This document shows positions 1-10,139 of a DNA stretch of 64,000 nucleotides, in pieces. The notes below the pieces were generated by a model. That model was not told the origin of the DNA and did not search any database. It saw only the letters and a program-made list of their open reading frames with translations. The stretch is from Phialophora verrucosa (lineage: Eukaryota > Ascomycota > Eurotiomycetes > Chaetothyriales > Herpotrichiellaceae). The stretch is taken from NCBI GenBank assembly GCA_002099365.1, contig MSED01000014.1, positions 1,798,001 to 1,862,000 on the forward strand, read 5' to 3'. The position numbers and the translations under genes are program-made. The stretch's first letter is position 1. Each line of letters opens with the position of its first letter.

Positions 1-2
1 TG

Positions 3-743
3 ATGAATATGAAGAAGACCGGCCTCTGGTATGAAATTGCAAGTATAATTGGCCAACAAAAAGAGCTGAGCGAGAAGGTTATCAAAGACTTCATCGAATA
101 TGTTCGTTATGACGACGCCGCCTACTTTTTGGGTCGAGCTATCTATGATCGAGAGCCCTTTGTTGAACCTTTGCTGTATGTGTTGGAAAATTCACCAGAC
201 AAGGGAACGGTAACCCGCGTCCAAGAGGCCTTGCAATGGCGGAAGGACCTTGACAACACGTCAATGCTGCGTCTAGCAGCTTTGTTGGCTGCCAAACCCA
301 CTTGCGAATTGGCGGCTTCCAGATCATCAGCCGCCGCGGAACTTCTTTGCGACCAAAGCACACTTCCCGCTATGATTATCTCGGCCCTACATGAAGTCTT
401 CCATGCAAACGAGGACTTAAGCAGCTTCCGTTCGCTCTGGAGAAATCGACATATTGAGCAGTTCTGTACTAACCTAGAGACATTCGACCCTTTGGTCGTT
501 AAGCATATCCTACGCGAAGGACTTGTACAACGATCGTTTGAGGAACTTACACCAACATATATCGATGGCAGCAATCTGTGGTTCTATGCTTCCAACGGGC
601 GGTTGACCAGTCAGCGTCTAAGAGACGAAGGATCTTTCCGAAAACGCTTCCGAGAAGCTCAAAAATTGGCGGGAATTCCACAATGGGCATGGATCCAGGC
701 ACCGATAGAGGGGGGAAAGAGGGTGAGAGAGAGTCACTTATAG
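3..743 (+). CDS. Unrecognised fungal protein, C-terminal part (cut by the window edge)
   Basis: The open frame runs from the left edge to a TAG and encodes about 246 residues. The first ATG is only 3 bp from the edge, so the true start or an upstream exon probably lies outside the window. The protein looks soluble and mostly helical, with alternating amphipathic stretches that recall armadillo- or HEAT-like C-terminal regions of large fungal proteins, but I do not recognise a family. No transmembrane segment or catalytic motif is visible. The last codons (RVRESHL) are encoded by the first unit of an 18-bp minisatellite, which also supplies the stop codon. The original C-terminus may therefore have been replaced by repeat sequence. 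Codon use and lack of internal stops support a real gene; its function is unknown. Confidence 0.55.
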   Translation: MNMKKTGLWYEIASIIGQQKELSEKVIKDFIEYVRYDDAAYFLGRAIYDREPFVEPLLYVLENSPDKGTVTRVQEALQWRKDLDNTSMLRLAALLAAKPTCELAASRSSAAAELLCDQSTLPAMIISALHEVFHANEDLSSFRSLWRNRHIEQFCTNLETFDPLVVKHILREGLVQRSFEELTPTYIDGSNLWFYASNGRLTSQRLRDEGSFRKRFREAQKLAGIPQWAWIQAPIEGGKRVRESHL

Positions 744-969
744 AGAGGGAGTCACTTATAGAGAGGGAGTCACTTATAGAGAGGGAGTCACTTATAGAGA
801 GGGAGTCACTTATAGAGAGGGAGTCACTTATAGAGAGGGAGTCACTTATAGAGAGGGAGTCACTTATAGAGAGGGAGTCACTTATAGAGAGGGAGTCACT
901 TATAGAGAGGGAGTCACTTATAGAGAGGGAGTCACTTATAGAGAGGGAGTCACTTATAGAGAGGGAGTA
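725..969. repeat. 18-bp minisatellite, about 13 near-perfect copies
   Basis: The unit GAGAGGGAGTCACTTATA repeats 13 times and ends in a partial unit. The first copy differs by a base. It overlaps the last 19 bp of the upstream gene and supplies its TAG stop, so the array is mostly 3' UTR. Because the unit is a multiple of three, two of its three forward frames stay open (RESLIE and GVTYRE), and the reverse strand reads DSLSIS repeats. Those long frames are by-products of the repeat, not genes. The near identity of the units points to recent expansion. Confidence 0.95.
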
Positions 970-2572
970 GCGGTTGAGGGTCGAGTGCGGTTGGTGAAGA
1001 TTCATCTTCTCTTCAGCCCGTATGTGTCAGAAGGTGGAATTCCATGCGGCAGGAAATGTGAAACAGGGATTCGAGAGTTGGACACGAAACGAAATGCGTG
1101 ATGAGGTGTGACTCGATTCGGGGGACACGATGGATATAGAAGGGGTCGGAGGCGACGCCTAACTATATAGTTACGAAAGCGTATACTAATATCACGCCAC
1201 CTTCATAGCGTCCGCCAGTGAGGGATGCGACCTCTAAGTCAGAGTCATCAAAGGATCCCCTTCTGTCTGAAGAGGAGAAAGTGTCTCCTTCCGGGCATTA
1301 GATAGTATCCACAAAGTCAAAATGTGCGCATTGAGGAACTTGTCGACGATCGTCGAATGGAAGGTTTTTGCCTTCAAGGTAAGAATTGATGGACACGGGT
1401 CGGCCGTGTTGAGATCAGTATGTATCTCTTCCCTCGCTTTCAACGGATGAGCTGACCTAGTTAATGTCATAAGTTCAGATTGATTCAGCGACCTCGCAGA
1501 TCCTCACCTCTGGCCATGTCTCAGAGAGTTTGTCTTTACCACATACTTGGGGGCGGAAAGCCGGACATGATTGTGGCATGTTGGCTGGTATTAACCCGCT
1601 GCCTTTGAAAGTGCCTCCTCCGGATCCTTACACCCAGCAGGAGGGATATGGTTCGACTTTGGTACGACCATTCTCTTCCGACCACGACACTGAGAGCCCG
1701 GGACACCTTTCGCCCTAAAGACCTGCAACAAGCGAGAACGTCGGCGACGACATGCGCGTGTCCAGTGTAGCGAACAGAACGGAACAGAAACGGACATGAA
1801 CTTCGACATGCATATCAGCCTTTGACCGCTTGTCAAACCGTCCGGCACCAAATTCCACGCGCACGGGCTGGCTGGCTGACATCCGAACTCCTCAAGCACG
1901 CAATACGGCTTCCTGAAGTACTCCGTAAAGTTTGTGCGACACTGATGTTCGTTGGGCCTATCAAACAGGGAATAGTCCTGCTGTCTGTTGAAGCTTTTAC
2001 CCCTTCAAGCTCTTTTTTAAAGCACCCTTCGCTTTACCCAAATACCAATATGCACACCGCCCCCACTCAGGATTTGCTTCAAAAACGTAAATGCTATGGA
2101 GATATCCACATGGCTCATGCGCGCGCGTTGGGTCCGATCCACTTTAGCTTTACCACGAGGTACATAAAGATAAAAAGTCGAGACTTTTCGATCAGACGGG
2201 GAGACCGGCTGCGGAAGAAGAGGGTCATCTGATTACCTAGCCACTTCTACATGCGAGATCTGAATAGAGTTTCTTTCATGGCAGCTGAAGAAGGAAATCC
2301 AGTCTTTGCAAAGTACGGAGTAGTCATCTCCAATCTTGAGTATCGACTATGTAGAGAGTAGGGGATTATCAAGTGTGAAGAGCAGCGCGGATGAGTTTAG
2401 TAGACGTAGGTAGATTCTCTCATTGGTGCATGCCCTTGATATTGCAACCATGAAATAAGCAGGTCTGGTTGTAGGTGGCGACAGAGGACGAGGACAAGGC
2501 CAAGATACTCGAGGTGAATAAAAGAACCTTCATCTCGAGGCTCTCTTGACCTCGCTGACACCACATCCACAT
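970..2572. other. Intergenic, no supported gene
   Basis: The region separates the left-edge gene from the 3' end of the permease gene. Open frames here are short (up to about 136 codons), overlap on both strands and show no protein-like motif. I see no repeat beyond the minisatellite at its left border. Confidence 0.6.
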
Positions 2573-4613
2573 TCACACCTTTGGCTCATTGATGAATGTA
2601 GTAGCTCCCTTCTCGTGACTGTTGAGGCTTGTCTCGCTGTAAGCTGCTGCCGGCACATCATCAATGATTCCACCAAGAGGGTTATGAGTTCTATCCCACT
2701 CTTCGAGCTGTTCGAGGGGAACCTTGACGAGTCTGTGGGTGTTGGCACCGCCGTCGAGGACGACTATCTCCTGGCGGATTCGGTAGCCTCGCCAGTGTGG
2801 CAGGATGTAGATGTAGAACACGTAGTAGATACCGCAGAGGACAACGCTGTTCAGCGTAGAAATGTCAGCCTACAGAGGTCTCGAGCCCGGAGTGCGGGAA
2901 GATGAAAACCGCGGAAGAAAGACTTACATGGCAATGCCCGTAACCAGAGAAGTCCCATACCAAAAGTGGAAAGCACCAGCGTTCGCGCCACCCGCAGGCG
3001 GATACCAAGGCATGACGACCAGGTAAATGTTCACGAGGATGTTGAAGATGACGGCAATATCCCAAGCTTTGAACGGCCCAGGTGGCAGGTTGGCCTTGCG
3101 GCGTCGCCAGCGCACAATGTAGATGCCTACCGCGATGATCACGTTGTAGATTGCATTTGGATAGGCCTGAAGACTAACAACTGCACACCGAGTCAGCAAC
3201 CGCAAGCTTGAGCGAAATGGGTGGAAACGTACTGAAATTGAAAGCGTCGCCTGCCGGAGGAGCCAGGATCATGATCAACGTCAAAATATACTTGACCAAG
3301 TATGGGCCCAGGGGAGTTCCAAATGGCTTCGTCGACGCCCAAAAGCGCGGGTAAGGCAAACACCCTGTCTGCCACATTCTCTGGTAATCCTCGATATGCC
3401 AATGTTGCCGGCCAGCAGATTGCCAAATGCACTGAGGGCGATGAGGAAATTGAGGCCCTTGACGGCACGACCTGTGCCGAAGACTTTCTCGAAGAACAAG
3501 GAGGCCGCCACCTGCTGAGAAGCCTTCAGCTCATCGAGCGGGACTGCGGCGATGTATGCGACATTTGCCAGAATGTAGAGACTCGCGACAATGAGCAGCG
3601 ACAAGTACGAGTATATTTTGATGGCTCGAATAGGGTTCTGGAACGACGGGTTAGCTGCAAGAACGCCTCACTGCGACTCCCAAGAGAAACTTGCCTTGAC
3701 CTCATTGACCACGTTGAAGGCATTGTTGTAGCCACCGTAGGAGAAGTAAATATAGACCAGGGCATTTGCGAGTCCGTACGGTGCTTTCGCCGTGCCGCTG
3801 AAGGAGTTCTTGAAGCCTTCTGTCGGATTCTTCACTCTGGTGTGACCACCAAGCACAACAAGGCCAGTGATGCTGGCGAAGACCAGAGTCACCAGTTTGA
3901 TGACGCCGATGACATTCGAGATCCAATATCCCGCACGATTGCTGAAAATGAGGACCAGTATACAGAGTGTCCAGGCCGCGAGGGCCACGCCCTTAAGTTC
4001 CCATGGTGTCGGCGCGCGGCCGTTGATCTGGAACAGATAATTGGCCAGAACGATGCAGTTGCTCGAGCTGAAGGACAGAATGAGGTACCACAGCGCAAAT
4101 GTCGTGGGGAAAAACCATCGTGGTCGAGGATACGCTTGTTCCAGGTATACCACTTCCGAGCCGGATCGGTTGGGAAAGTACGCGGCGTACTCAAGGTAGA
4201 CGGCCAGTGAAGTGCCGGAGAGGAAAAAGCCGATGACCCAATAGAAGAAGGACAGACCGACGGATCCAACACCGGAAAGAATGGCGGCCGCTGAGACACA
4301 CAGATCAGCAACCTTGTCAAAAGGGGGTTTGCCAGGGACACTTACGCGTCGAGTACACACCCGTCCCGATCATCATACTGATGTTCAGGAACAGGATCGT
4401 GATGCTTCCGACATGATATCCCAGTGGGGAATTCTTTTCGACAGGAGCACCAGATACTTCTTGGTAGCTGGGGCCTGACCCATTGCCGCCCTCCTCGATC
4501 GCATACTTGAAGTCGCCGTCGCCGACGAAGCCCCGTACTGCATCGTTACCGCTGACAGAAACCTCGCCAACGCGATCCTTCAGGAAAGGGGAAAACCGTT
4601 TGAGAATCGCCAT
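2573..4613 (-). CDS. MUP1-like amino-acid permease (LAT family), five exons, one frameshift
   Basis: Polytopic plasma-membrane transporter of the amino acid/polyamine/organocation superfamily, closest in feel to fungal high-affinity methionine permeases. Exons: 4613-4346, 4290-3695, 3637-3233, 3180-2928, 2846-2573. Phases close exactly except in exon 3. Visible family hallmarks are the first helix (MMIGTGVYSTPAAILSG), the FSYGGYNNAFNVVNEVK segment, CGRQGV, PYPRFWASTKPFGTPLGP, and the VMPWYPPAGG and YRIRQE tail motifs. Intron 2 uses a GC-AG donor (gcaagt). In exon 3 one T seems to be missing from the TTT at 3360-3358. CGRQGV and the following LPYPRFWAS lie in different frames, and the exon is 405 nt where the flanking phases require 406. 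As written, translation would stop near 3281 after about 390 residues instead of about 598. This is either a recent null mutation or a homopolymer error in the sequence. Confidence 0.88.
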
Positions 4614-6569
4614 GGCCAGTAACCTTGCTCTTCAGGTGCCGAGATTGACTTGCATACCTGAGCTTGCCGAGGGGACGCTCTCGCCTGATAGATATAGCAA
4701 ACAGGACCCCCGTTTCTTCCGGTAGCACAAAATCCTTTCCACCCACGCATGGTGTGCTTCCCGAGTCCTATGAAGCTGCCGCATATATTTTCAATTAGTA
4801 ATTGATACTTCATAAACCAGCACCAGCGTGTGGCTGGACCCGTAGACGGCCAGATATAAAGGTCGGCATTGTAGTCGTGCTCTGTCGATTCGATTGCACC
4901 ATGTGGTCCAAACGGCCCGGCGACTGGAGTCTTCGCTTAAAGGGCATCGTTTCCTTTATTTTTCGCTTATTGGGACAAGGGTTTCAAGGCCTAGGTGTGA
5001 ATACAAGGTGTGGTTGCTGTCGTCGTGCTCCGTCGATTCAATTGCACCATGTGTTCGATCGCCCTGGCGACTGCAGTAGTCGCTGCCATAGTACAGTGCG
5101 TGCTGTTCCAATTTTCGCTAATTGTGCAAGGGTGCCACGCCCCAGACCAGATCGAAGCGCGGATGTTGTCGTCGTGCTCTGCCACGCCGATTGCATCATC
5201 ATCCCGGGAGGGAAGGTCGCCGTAGAAATAGCCATTTCTTCTTACCAAGCCAGTCTCGTCCACACTGAATTTTCATCGTAGGTAACGCCTCATTCCAGGA
5301 CTATTAGGGGTAGAAAAGTAAATAGTGCGAGGTCAGGTTGACTTGCAGGACATATCTCCTCGGACAAGAATGTCTGAGTGAGTAGAAACCCCTCTGGAAG
5401 ACGCCGGAGACGATAGGATATCTGCCAGTGTGGCGAACTGGAGGTTTCAAACAACATACCACACTCTACGGGAGTTACGGGAACTGGAGAGAGGAGCAAC
5501 GTAAGAAGTGGGCGCGGAAGTCACCCTGTACTGTATGGACATCAAACAACACATTTTGTAGCTTGTCAATATCCTAGCAGTCCAAGGGGCAAAGACGATT
5601 CTCCGCACGGGGATGGCTCCGGACAATCCCGCCCACAGGACCCTCTACGGAGTACAACACGTGCGCACATGGACCATGAGGCTGAGTTGCGTGGCTGCTC
5701 TGCTGCACTGGTCAAGAATCGAGATATCGCCATCTCTTCTCAGGCTCTTCATCAACCCACTAAGCCCCCTGCCATCCAAACATCAAGATATTAAAGGGGC
5801 ATCCTTCATTCGTGACTGAGACTTGCTGGTCAGCCTGTTCCACTTCCAATAACCTTCTGTCATTGTTTGGCTATGAGAACCTACTACCCTGATCAGCATT
5901 CACGACAACCGCCTACTAGATACGGTCTGTCATATTAGGGCGCCCACCTTAGGGCCAGACCGTTTCCTCGATACCCGATACCTCCCAGTATCGACCCGAT
6001 ATCGAGATGGAAGTGTAAAATGAATCGAGACTCCAGCGAGAAAGTTAGTGAAGACGGTGTCTACGCGAGAAGGGGAAATTCTCGCGGTAAAATTCCTACG
6101 AGCCGGGGGTAGACGTTGTCTTATACTCGATAGAATGAAGTCAATGGGTAAGTAGGAGGGGGGGTAAGCTTAGGTGAGGAGGTGAGTCGAGGATGTGCCG
6201 GTCTACAAAGCGGCGCGGTCGTGGCGAGGGTAACCGAAATACATGCTGATTTTACTTCTACCGAAAAGCGCAATTCCCGTCCCAAAGTGAAGTTCGCATC
6301 CATCTGAAGAGAAAATCTGGTACAGGAGCTGAGGCGTTTGAAGAGATAAAAACCCGCCCGCTGCCAGCGCTCGCTTCTCCGATTCCCGCATTTGTTTTGA
6401 TGCTCCGCTACTGCACGATCTATTCCTTCTTGCCTGCTAGCTGCTTCGCTGGCAAGTCTCGCGCCGAAGTCCTACAACCCTCGTTCGAGTCCAGTTGTCT
6501 TCCTCTCACAACCAGAAAAATATATCGCTTCAGTGATTTCGAGTGATTTCGTCTTGGCTCCTGTGGAAA
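4614..6569. other. Intergenic between the permease and the first SDR, with a degenerate repeat
   Basis: This is the shared upstream region of two divergently transcribed genes. The only structure I see is the 148-bp degenerate repeat near its left end and short TATCG-rich near-palindromes at about 5970-6005. No open frame here looks like protein. Confidence 0.55.
4867..5205. repeat. Degenerate tandem repeat, period about 148 bp, 2.3 copies
   Basis: The block GTCGTGCTC, then GTCGATTCGATTGCACCATG, then a GGCGACTG element and a TTTTCGCT(T/A)ATTG element recurs. The ATTGCACC anchor falls at 4893 and 5041, and a decayed version (ATTGCATC) at 5190. Copies share roughly three quarters of positions by eye. 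No coding meaning is apparent. It lies directly upstream of the permease start, so it may be a duplicated promoter element. Confidence 0.75.
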
Positions 6570-7655
6570 ATGACAGCCACAGAAGGTCGAGTTGCCATCG
6601 TGACAGGGGCCGCGTCTGGTATTGGTGAAGAATTATCGCGGGGGCTGGTGGCCAAGGGATGGAAAGTTACCGGGCTCGACCTCGCTGGCCAGAGTTCCGC
6701 CGCCGATGAGCTCTCCAAAGAACTCGGAGAAGCATTCCTCTTCATCCCGTGCGACGTTTCCAAGTACGATGAGCTTGCATCGGCATTCTCAAAGACGTTC
6801 GAGAAATGGGGCCGGGTCGATGCCTTTTGCTCCAATGCAGGTTTCGTGGACAAGTCGTCCGTATACCTGCTGAACAGTCGCGGAAGTACCGAGTGAGTTG
6901 CTCTATCAAGGGCCTAGGTGGACGATACTGATGGGACGTTGCAGGATACCTCCCGAGCCAGACCTTGCTGCCACGGACGTCATGTTTAAGGGCTTGATCT
7001 ACGGGACCCAGCTTGCAGTACACTTCATGCGCCAGAATCCGACACCCGGAGGACAAATTGTAGCGACTTCCAGCATTGCTGGCCTCTATCCAATCGCCTC
7101 ACTGCCTGAGTATTCTGGTGCTAAAGCGGCTGCAAGTCTTCAACTGATTCGAAGAGCAGGCGATCGCGTCGCTAATGTTGCCCACAGATCATCGGGTTCG
7201 TGCGGGCATCCGCTCCTATTCTGAAGCTGGTTCGTATTGCGGTAAGTCTTGTAGAATGCAAAAATTGACGCCGAGCAGCGAGACAACATTACCATCAACG
7301 CCATATGTCCGGGAGTTGTACCTACTCGGAATATCCCACAGTTCATGCGCGACACCTTTGGAGTAGACAGGTTCGTACATTCCCATACAGGCTGTGCTGT
7401 CCCAAGTACTGATCGGTTTCAAACAGTTTGACCCCTAGATCAACCATACTGGCAGGATATCTCAAGTTCTTGGACGACCCGTCGCTGAACGGCAAGATCA
7501 TCGAAGCGTCTCGGGACCAGCTCCTGTTTACGGAGAAGCCTCCTTACGCAGACGGGGACTATTCGAAGCGCGCATCGACAGTCTTTGATCCATTGTTTGA
7601 AATGGTCCATGGGCAGCCGTCGGGCCTTGAAGACATTGTCAGACCCCTGTCCTGA
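6570..7655 (+). CDS. Short-chain dehydrogenase/reductase, 15-hydroxyprostaglandin-dehydrogenase-like
   Basis: NAD(P)-dependent oxidoreductase of the classical SDR family; the substrate cannot be told from sequence. Exons: 6570-6892, 6945-7131, 7188-7241, 7279-7370, 7427-7655, giving about 294 residues with all phases closing. The cofactor motif TGAASGIG is at residues 12-19, the NAG motif at about 90, the catalytic Ser in SSIAG at about 150 and the catalytic YSGAK at 164-168. The CPG-V-T element lies in exon 4. Intron 2 is a GC-AG intron (gcaagt ... cacag), which is why a naive reading runs on into nonsense after YSGAKAA. ATG 6570 places the Rossmann motif at the usual distance from the N-terminus. 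No signal peptide is visible, so it is probably cytosolic. A second, unrelated SDR follows 1.4 kb downstream on the same strand. Confidence 0.9.
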
Positions 7656-9031
7656 GGCTAATTTCTGCAGAGATGTCTGTATCGTGGTCCGGTGGCAGAT
7701 GGAGACGATGTCAACATAGTGTGAAGTTCCGTCTCATCCCGTTGATCGGTCGAATGTAACTATCATGTGATTGTAGGAAGCTCCGAAGGCGCCTACTGTA
7801 ACATGAGCAGGTGTACGGGCGACTGGGGAGGCAGGACGATGCACAATCCCCATGCGAGCAGAATTGGCCTTTGACACCCTGGCAGCTGAAGCAATGGAGA
7901 GTCAAGCTCACTATTCGTGCCACTTTTAAAATCCCGTTACCCGTGACTTGACCTACTCCTACCTTCGTTCACGTCCAACTTACCTCCTCTCACCTCCTCC
8001 TACCTCCTCACGGCTTTTAGATATACGCCCTAAAGTCACAGGAAAGCGACCGGAGCTTTCGTGACAGCGTCTACCAGCTGCATGAGCTCTAATCTGAAGG
8101 GGGGATGGATGGTGAAATGATAGGAAAGCGTAAGGTGGGCTTTACGAGTATTCAAACATCCTGCAGTAAGCGGGCTCGCGCCTCCGCTGGACATTAATTT
8201 CTACTGCCTGGAAGGAACTTCAAGGGAGTGCCATGGCCGCGGGCAAAAGACAGGCAAAGTCCGAAAAGAAGAAGCCAGAAATGGGCCAATCGAGTGTCAG
8301 TAAATCTACATCCCCCAGAGAGAACAGCGCAAGTGACTCAGAAGGCGAGTAAGGAGTCACGGAGTAGGGATGACAAGAGGGGAGTGCGCCAGGTGGTTTT
8401 TGGAGCGGCACGGAGCAGGCATTGCATTACTTAAGCCGCCAAGGCGCTAGGCGTTGTTGGTTCTCGGCTCAACTCCGGAGTAATGGGGGACTGATGCCTG
8501 ACCCCCCGATTGTTTTGGCGGCGGTGGTCACGTGGGTCGCTTGCAGCCCGCTTGGCAAAGTGACGCCGCTAGGTCATCACTTAGAGAACTAGGAAATGAG
8601 AACGCGATTGACAATATCAATTAAACACTGATAGGGAGTTGAGGCTGGCACTTCCCAAATCGTTACGGACATTCTCTTATCAGGCCAATATGGAAAAGTC
8701 AAAAATGGAAAGCCCGTATCTCCAGTCGGCGGACGAACATTCAAGTCGACACGGTCCAAATTTCATCCGTCTCTGGTCCCGATAATGAACTAGCACCTCG
8801 GTCGCATACCATACATACTCACATACTCTGGTCAATAACAGAGAAGGCTGCAGTCTATGCCACGCGTCTAGCTGGAGGGCGGCAGCTATGTATATCTCAG
8901 AGCTGCCTCAAGCTTCAGGGCTTCTGCCATGGACGCTGCTGAAGACTCGTGAATCCGCCAACATCCAACCGTCCGGCAATAGACACTGGCAGTGAACCTC
9001 TTCCCTCGTTCGTTTGCAGGTCGCCACCGCT
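7656..9031. other. Intergenic between the two SDR genes
   Basis: Apart from a candidate two-exon small gene at 8233-8450 there is nothing I can support. A pyrimidine-rich stretch with several ACCTCCT words lies near 7945-8010. Just before the next start codon, the sequence TTTGCAG at 9013-9019 resembles a 3' splice site, so the second SDR may have a 5' UTR intron. Confidence 0.5.
8233..8450 (+). CDS. Candidate small lysine/serine-rich protein (hypothetical)
   Basis: A start in good context (gccATGGCC) opens 39 codons rich in Lys, Ser and Glu (starting MAAGKRQAKSEKKK), ending at TAA 8350-8352. The stop overlaps a plausible donor (GA|gtaagg at 8349). Splicing to the CAG ending at 8392 restores the frame and gives 57 residues ending at TAG 8448-8450. 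The intron would be 44 nt. Composition resembles a disordered nuclear or ribosome-associated peptide. There is no family match I know, and chance is a serious alternative. Confidence 0.25.
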
Positions 9032-10139
9032 ATGGCACCCGAATTCGAGGTCAAACTCGACCTGGGATTGACCGCCCGGACGTTCTTCCGCTCCCAGTTC
9101 TTCGGCACACCACCTTATCCGACCAAGTCATTCTCGAACCAGATCATCATTGTTACCGGCTCCAATGTCGGCCTCGGATTCGAAGCTGCGCGACACTTTT
9201 ACCGGCTGGATTGCGCGAAGTTGATCCTCGCCGTGCGCACCGTTTCCAAGGGCCAGGCCGCGAAGGAAGACATTGTTCGAAGTGTGAAACACCGATCTGA
9301 CGGCGCCGAGGCCATCGACGTGTGGCCTCTGGACCTCTCCAGCACGAAGAGCACGCTCGCCTTTGCCGACCGCGTACAGAAGGAACTCCCGCGCCTTGAC
9401 GCGATAGTCGAAAACGCCGGCATCTTCAACCAGGACTGGCTCGTCAATGAGGGATTCGAGCAAACCATCCAAGTTAATGTGCTCAACACGTTCCTGCTGG
9501 CCCTGTGCGTCCTGCCCAAGTTGACGGAGACGAAAAAGAACTATCCCACCTCCAGCCCGCACCTGGAAATCGTGAGCTCCGAGGCCCATCGGTTCTCGAA
9601 ATTCAAGGAACTCAACGACCCGGACATCTACGCCTCGCTGAATGATGAGAAACGCTTCGAGATGATGGAACGGTACGTTGGCCCCGTCTCTGGATGCGTG
9701 CTTCGCACCGACCAGCACACTGACGTAGAGCATCGTGTTCAGCTATTCAATCAGTAAGCTCATCGAGGTTCTCTTCGTCCGCGAACTGGTGTCGCGACTC
9801 AGCACACCCTCGCCCGTCACCGTCACCATGGTCAACCCCGGCATGTGCCATTCCGACATCGACCGCAACGGCAACCCCATCGCCCGCGCAATTATGTACC
9901 TCGTGCGTCTGCTACTTGCGCGGTCGACGGAAGTCGGCGCCCGGACGCTGGTGTACGGCGCGTGCGCGGGTCCCGAGTCGCACGGGCACATGATGTCGGA
10001 CGGCAAGAACCAGGACGTCGAGCGCTGGATCTACTCGGCCATGGGCAAGAAGGCACAGGTCAAAGTCTTTGAGCAGACGATGAGCATTCTCGAGCAAAGG
10101 AGGCCGGGTATCGGTGCGGCGGTCGGATTGGGGGCCTGA
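9032..10139 (+). CDS. Short-chain dehydrogenase/reductase, retinol-dehydrogenase-like
   Basis: NAD(P)-dependent SDR of the WW-domain oxidoreductase/retinol dehydrogenase type common in fungi. Exons are 9032-9672 and 9743-10139, about 345 residues. The glycine motif TGSNVGLG is at residues 42-49 after a roughly 35-residue N-terminal extension typical of this subgroup. The NAG motif (ENAGIF), VNVLNTFLL, the catalytic Ser in VSSEAH and the catalytic YSISK at about 215-219 follow. The acceptor was chosen at gtgttcag (9742) because it joins EMMER to YSISKL exactly as in the family; the nearer AG at 9728 would give a worse junction. Start 9032 (gctATGGC) is the first ATG in frame. The substrate is unknown. 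Neighbouring genes do not suggest a pathway. Confidence 0.88.

Noticed and set aside
547..1005. Long frames reading DSLSIS (minus) or RESLIE (plus) repeats
   Set aside because: They exist only because the 18-bp unit is a multiple of three without stops in those frames; there is no independent evidence of a gene.
3302..4210. 302-codon plus-strand open frame
   Set aside because: It lies exactly antisense to permease exons 2-3; the minus strand has clear family motifs and splice sites, while this translation has none.
6570..10139. The two adjacent SDR genes and the sulfotransferase-like gene as a biosynthetic cluster
   Set aside because: No backbone enzyme, P450, transporter or regulator lies nearby, and the SDRs belong to different subfamilies; adjacency alone is weak evidence.
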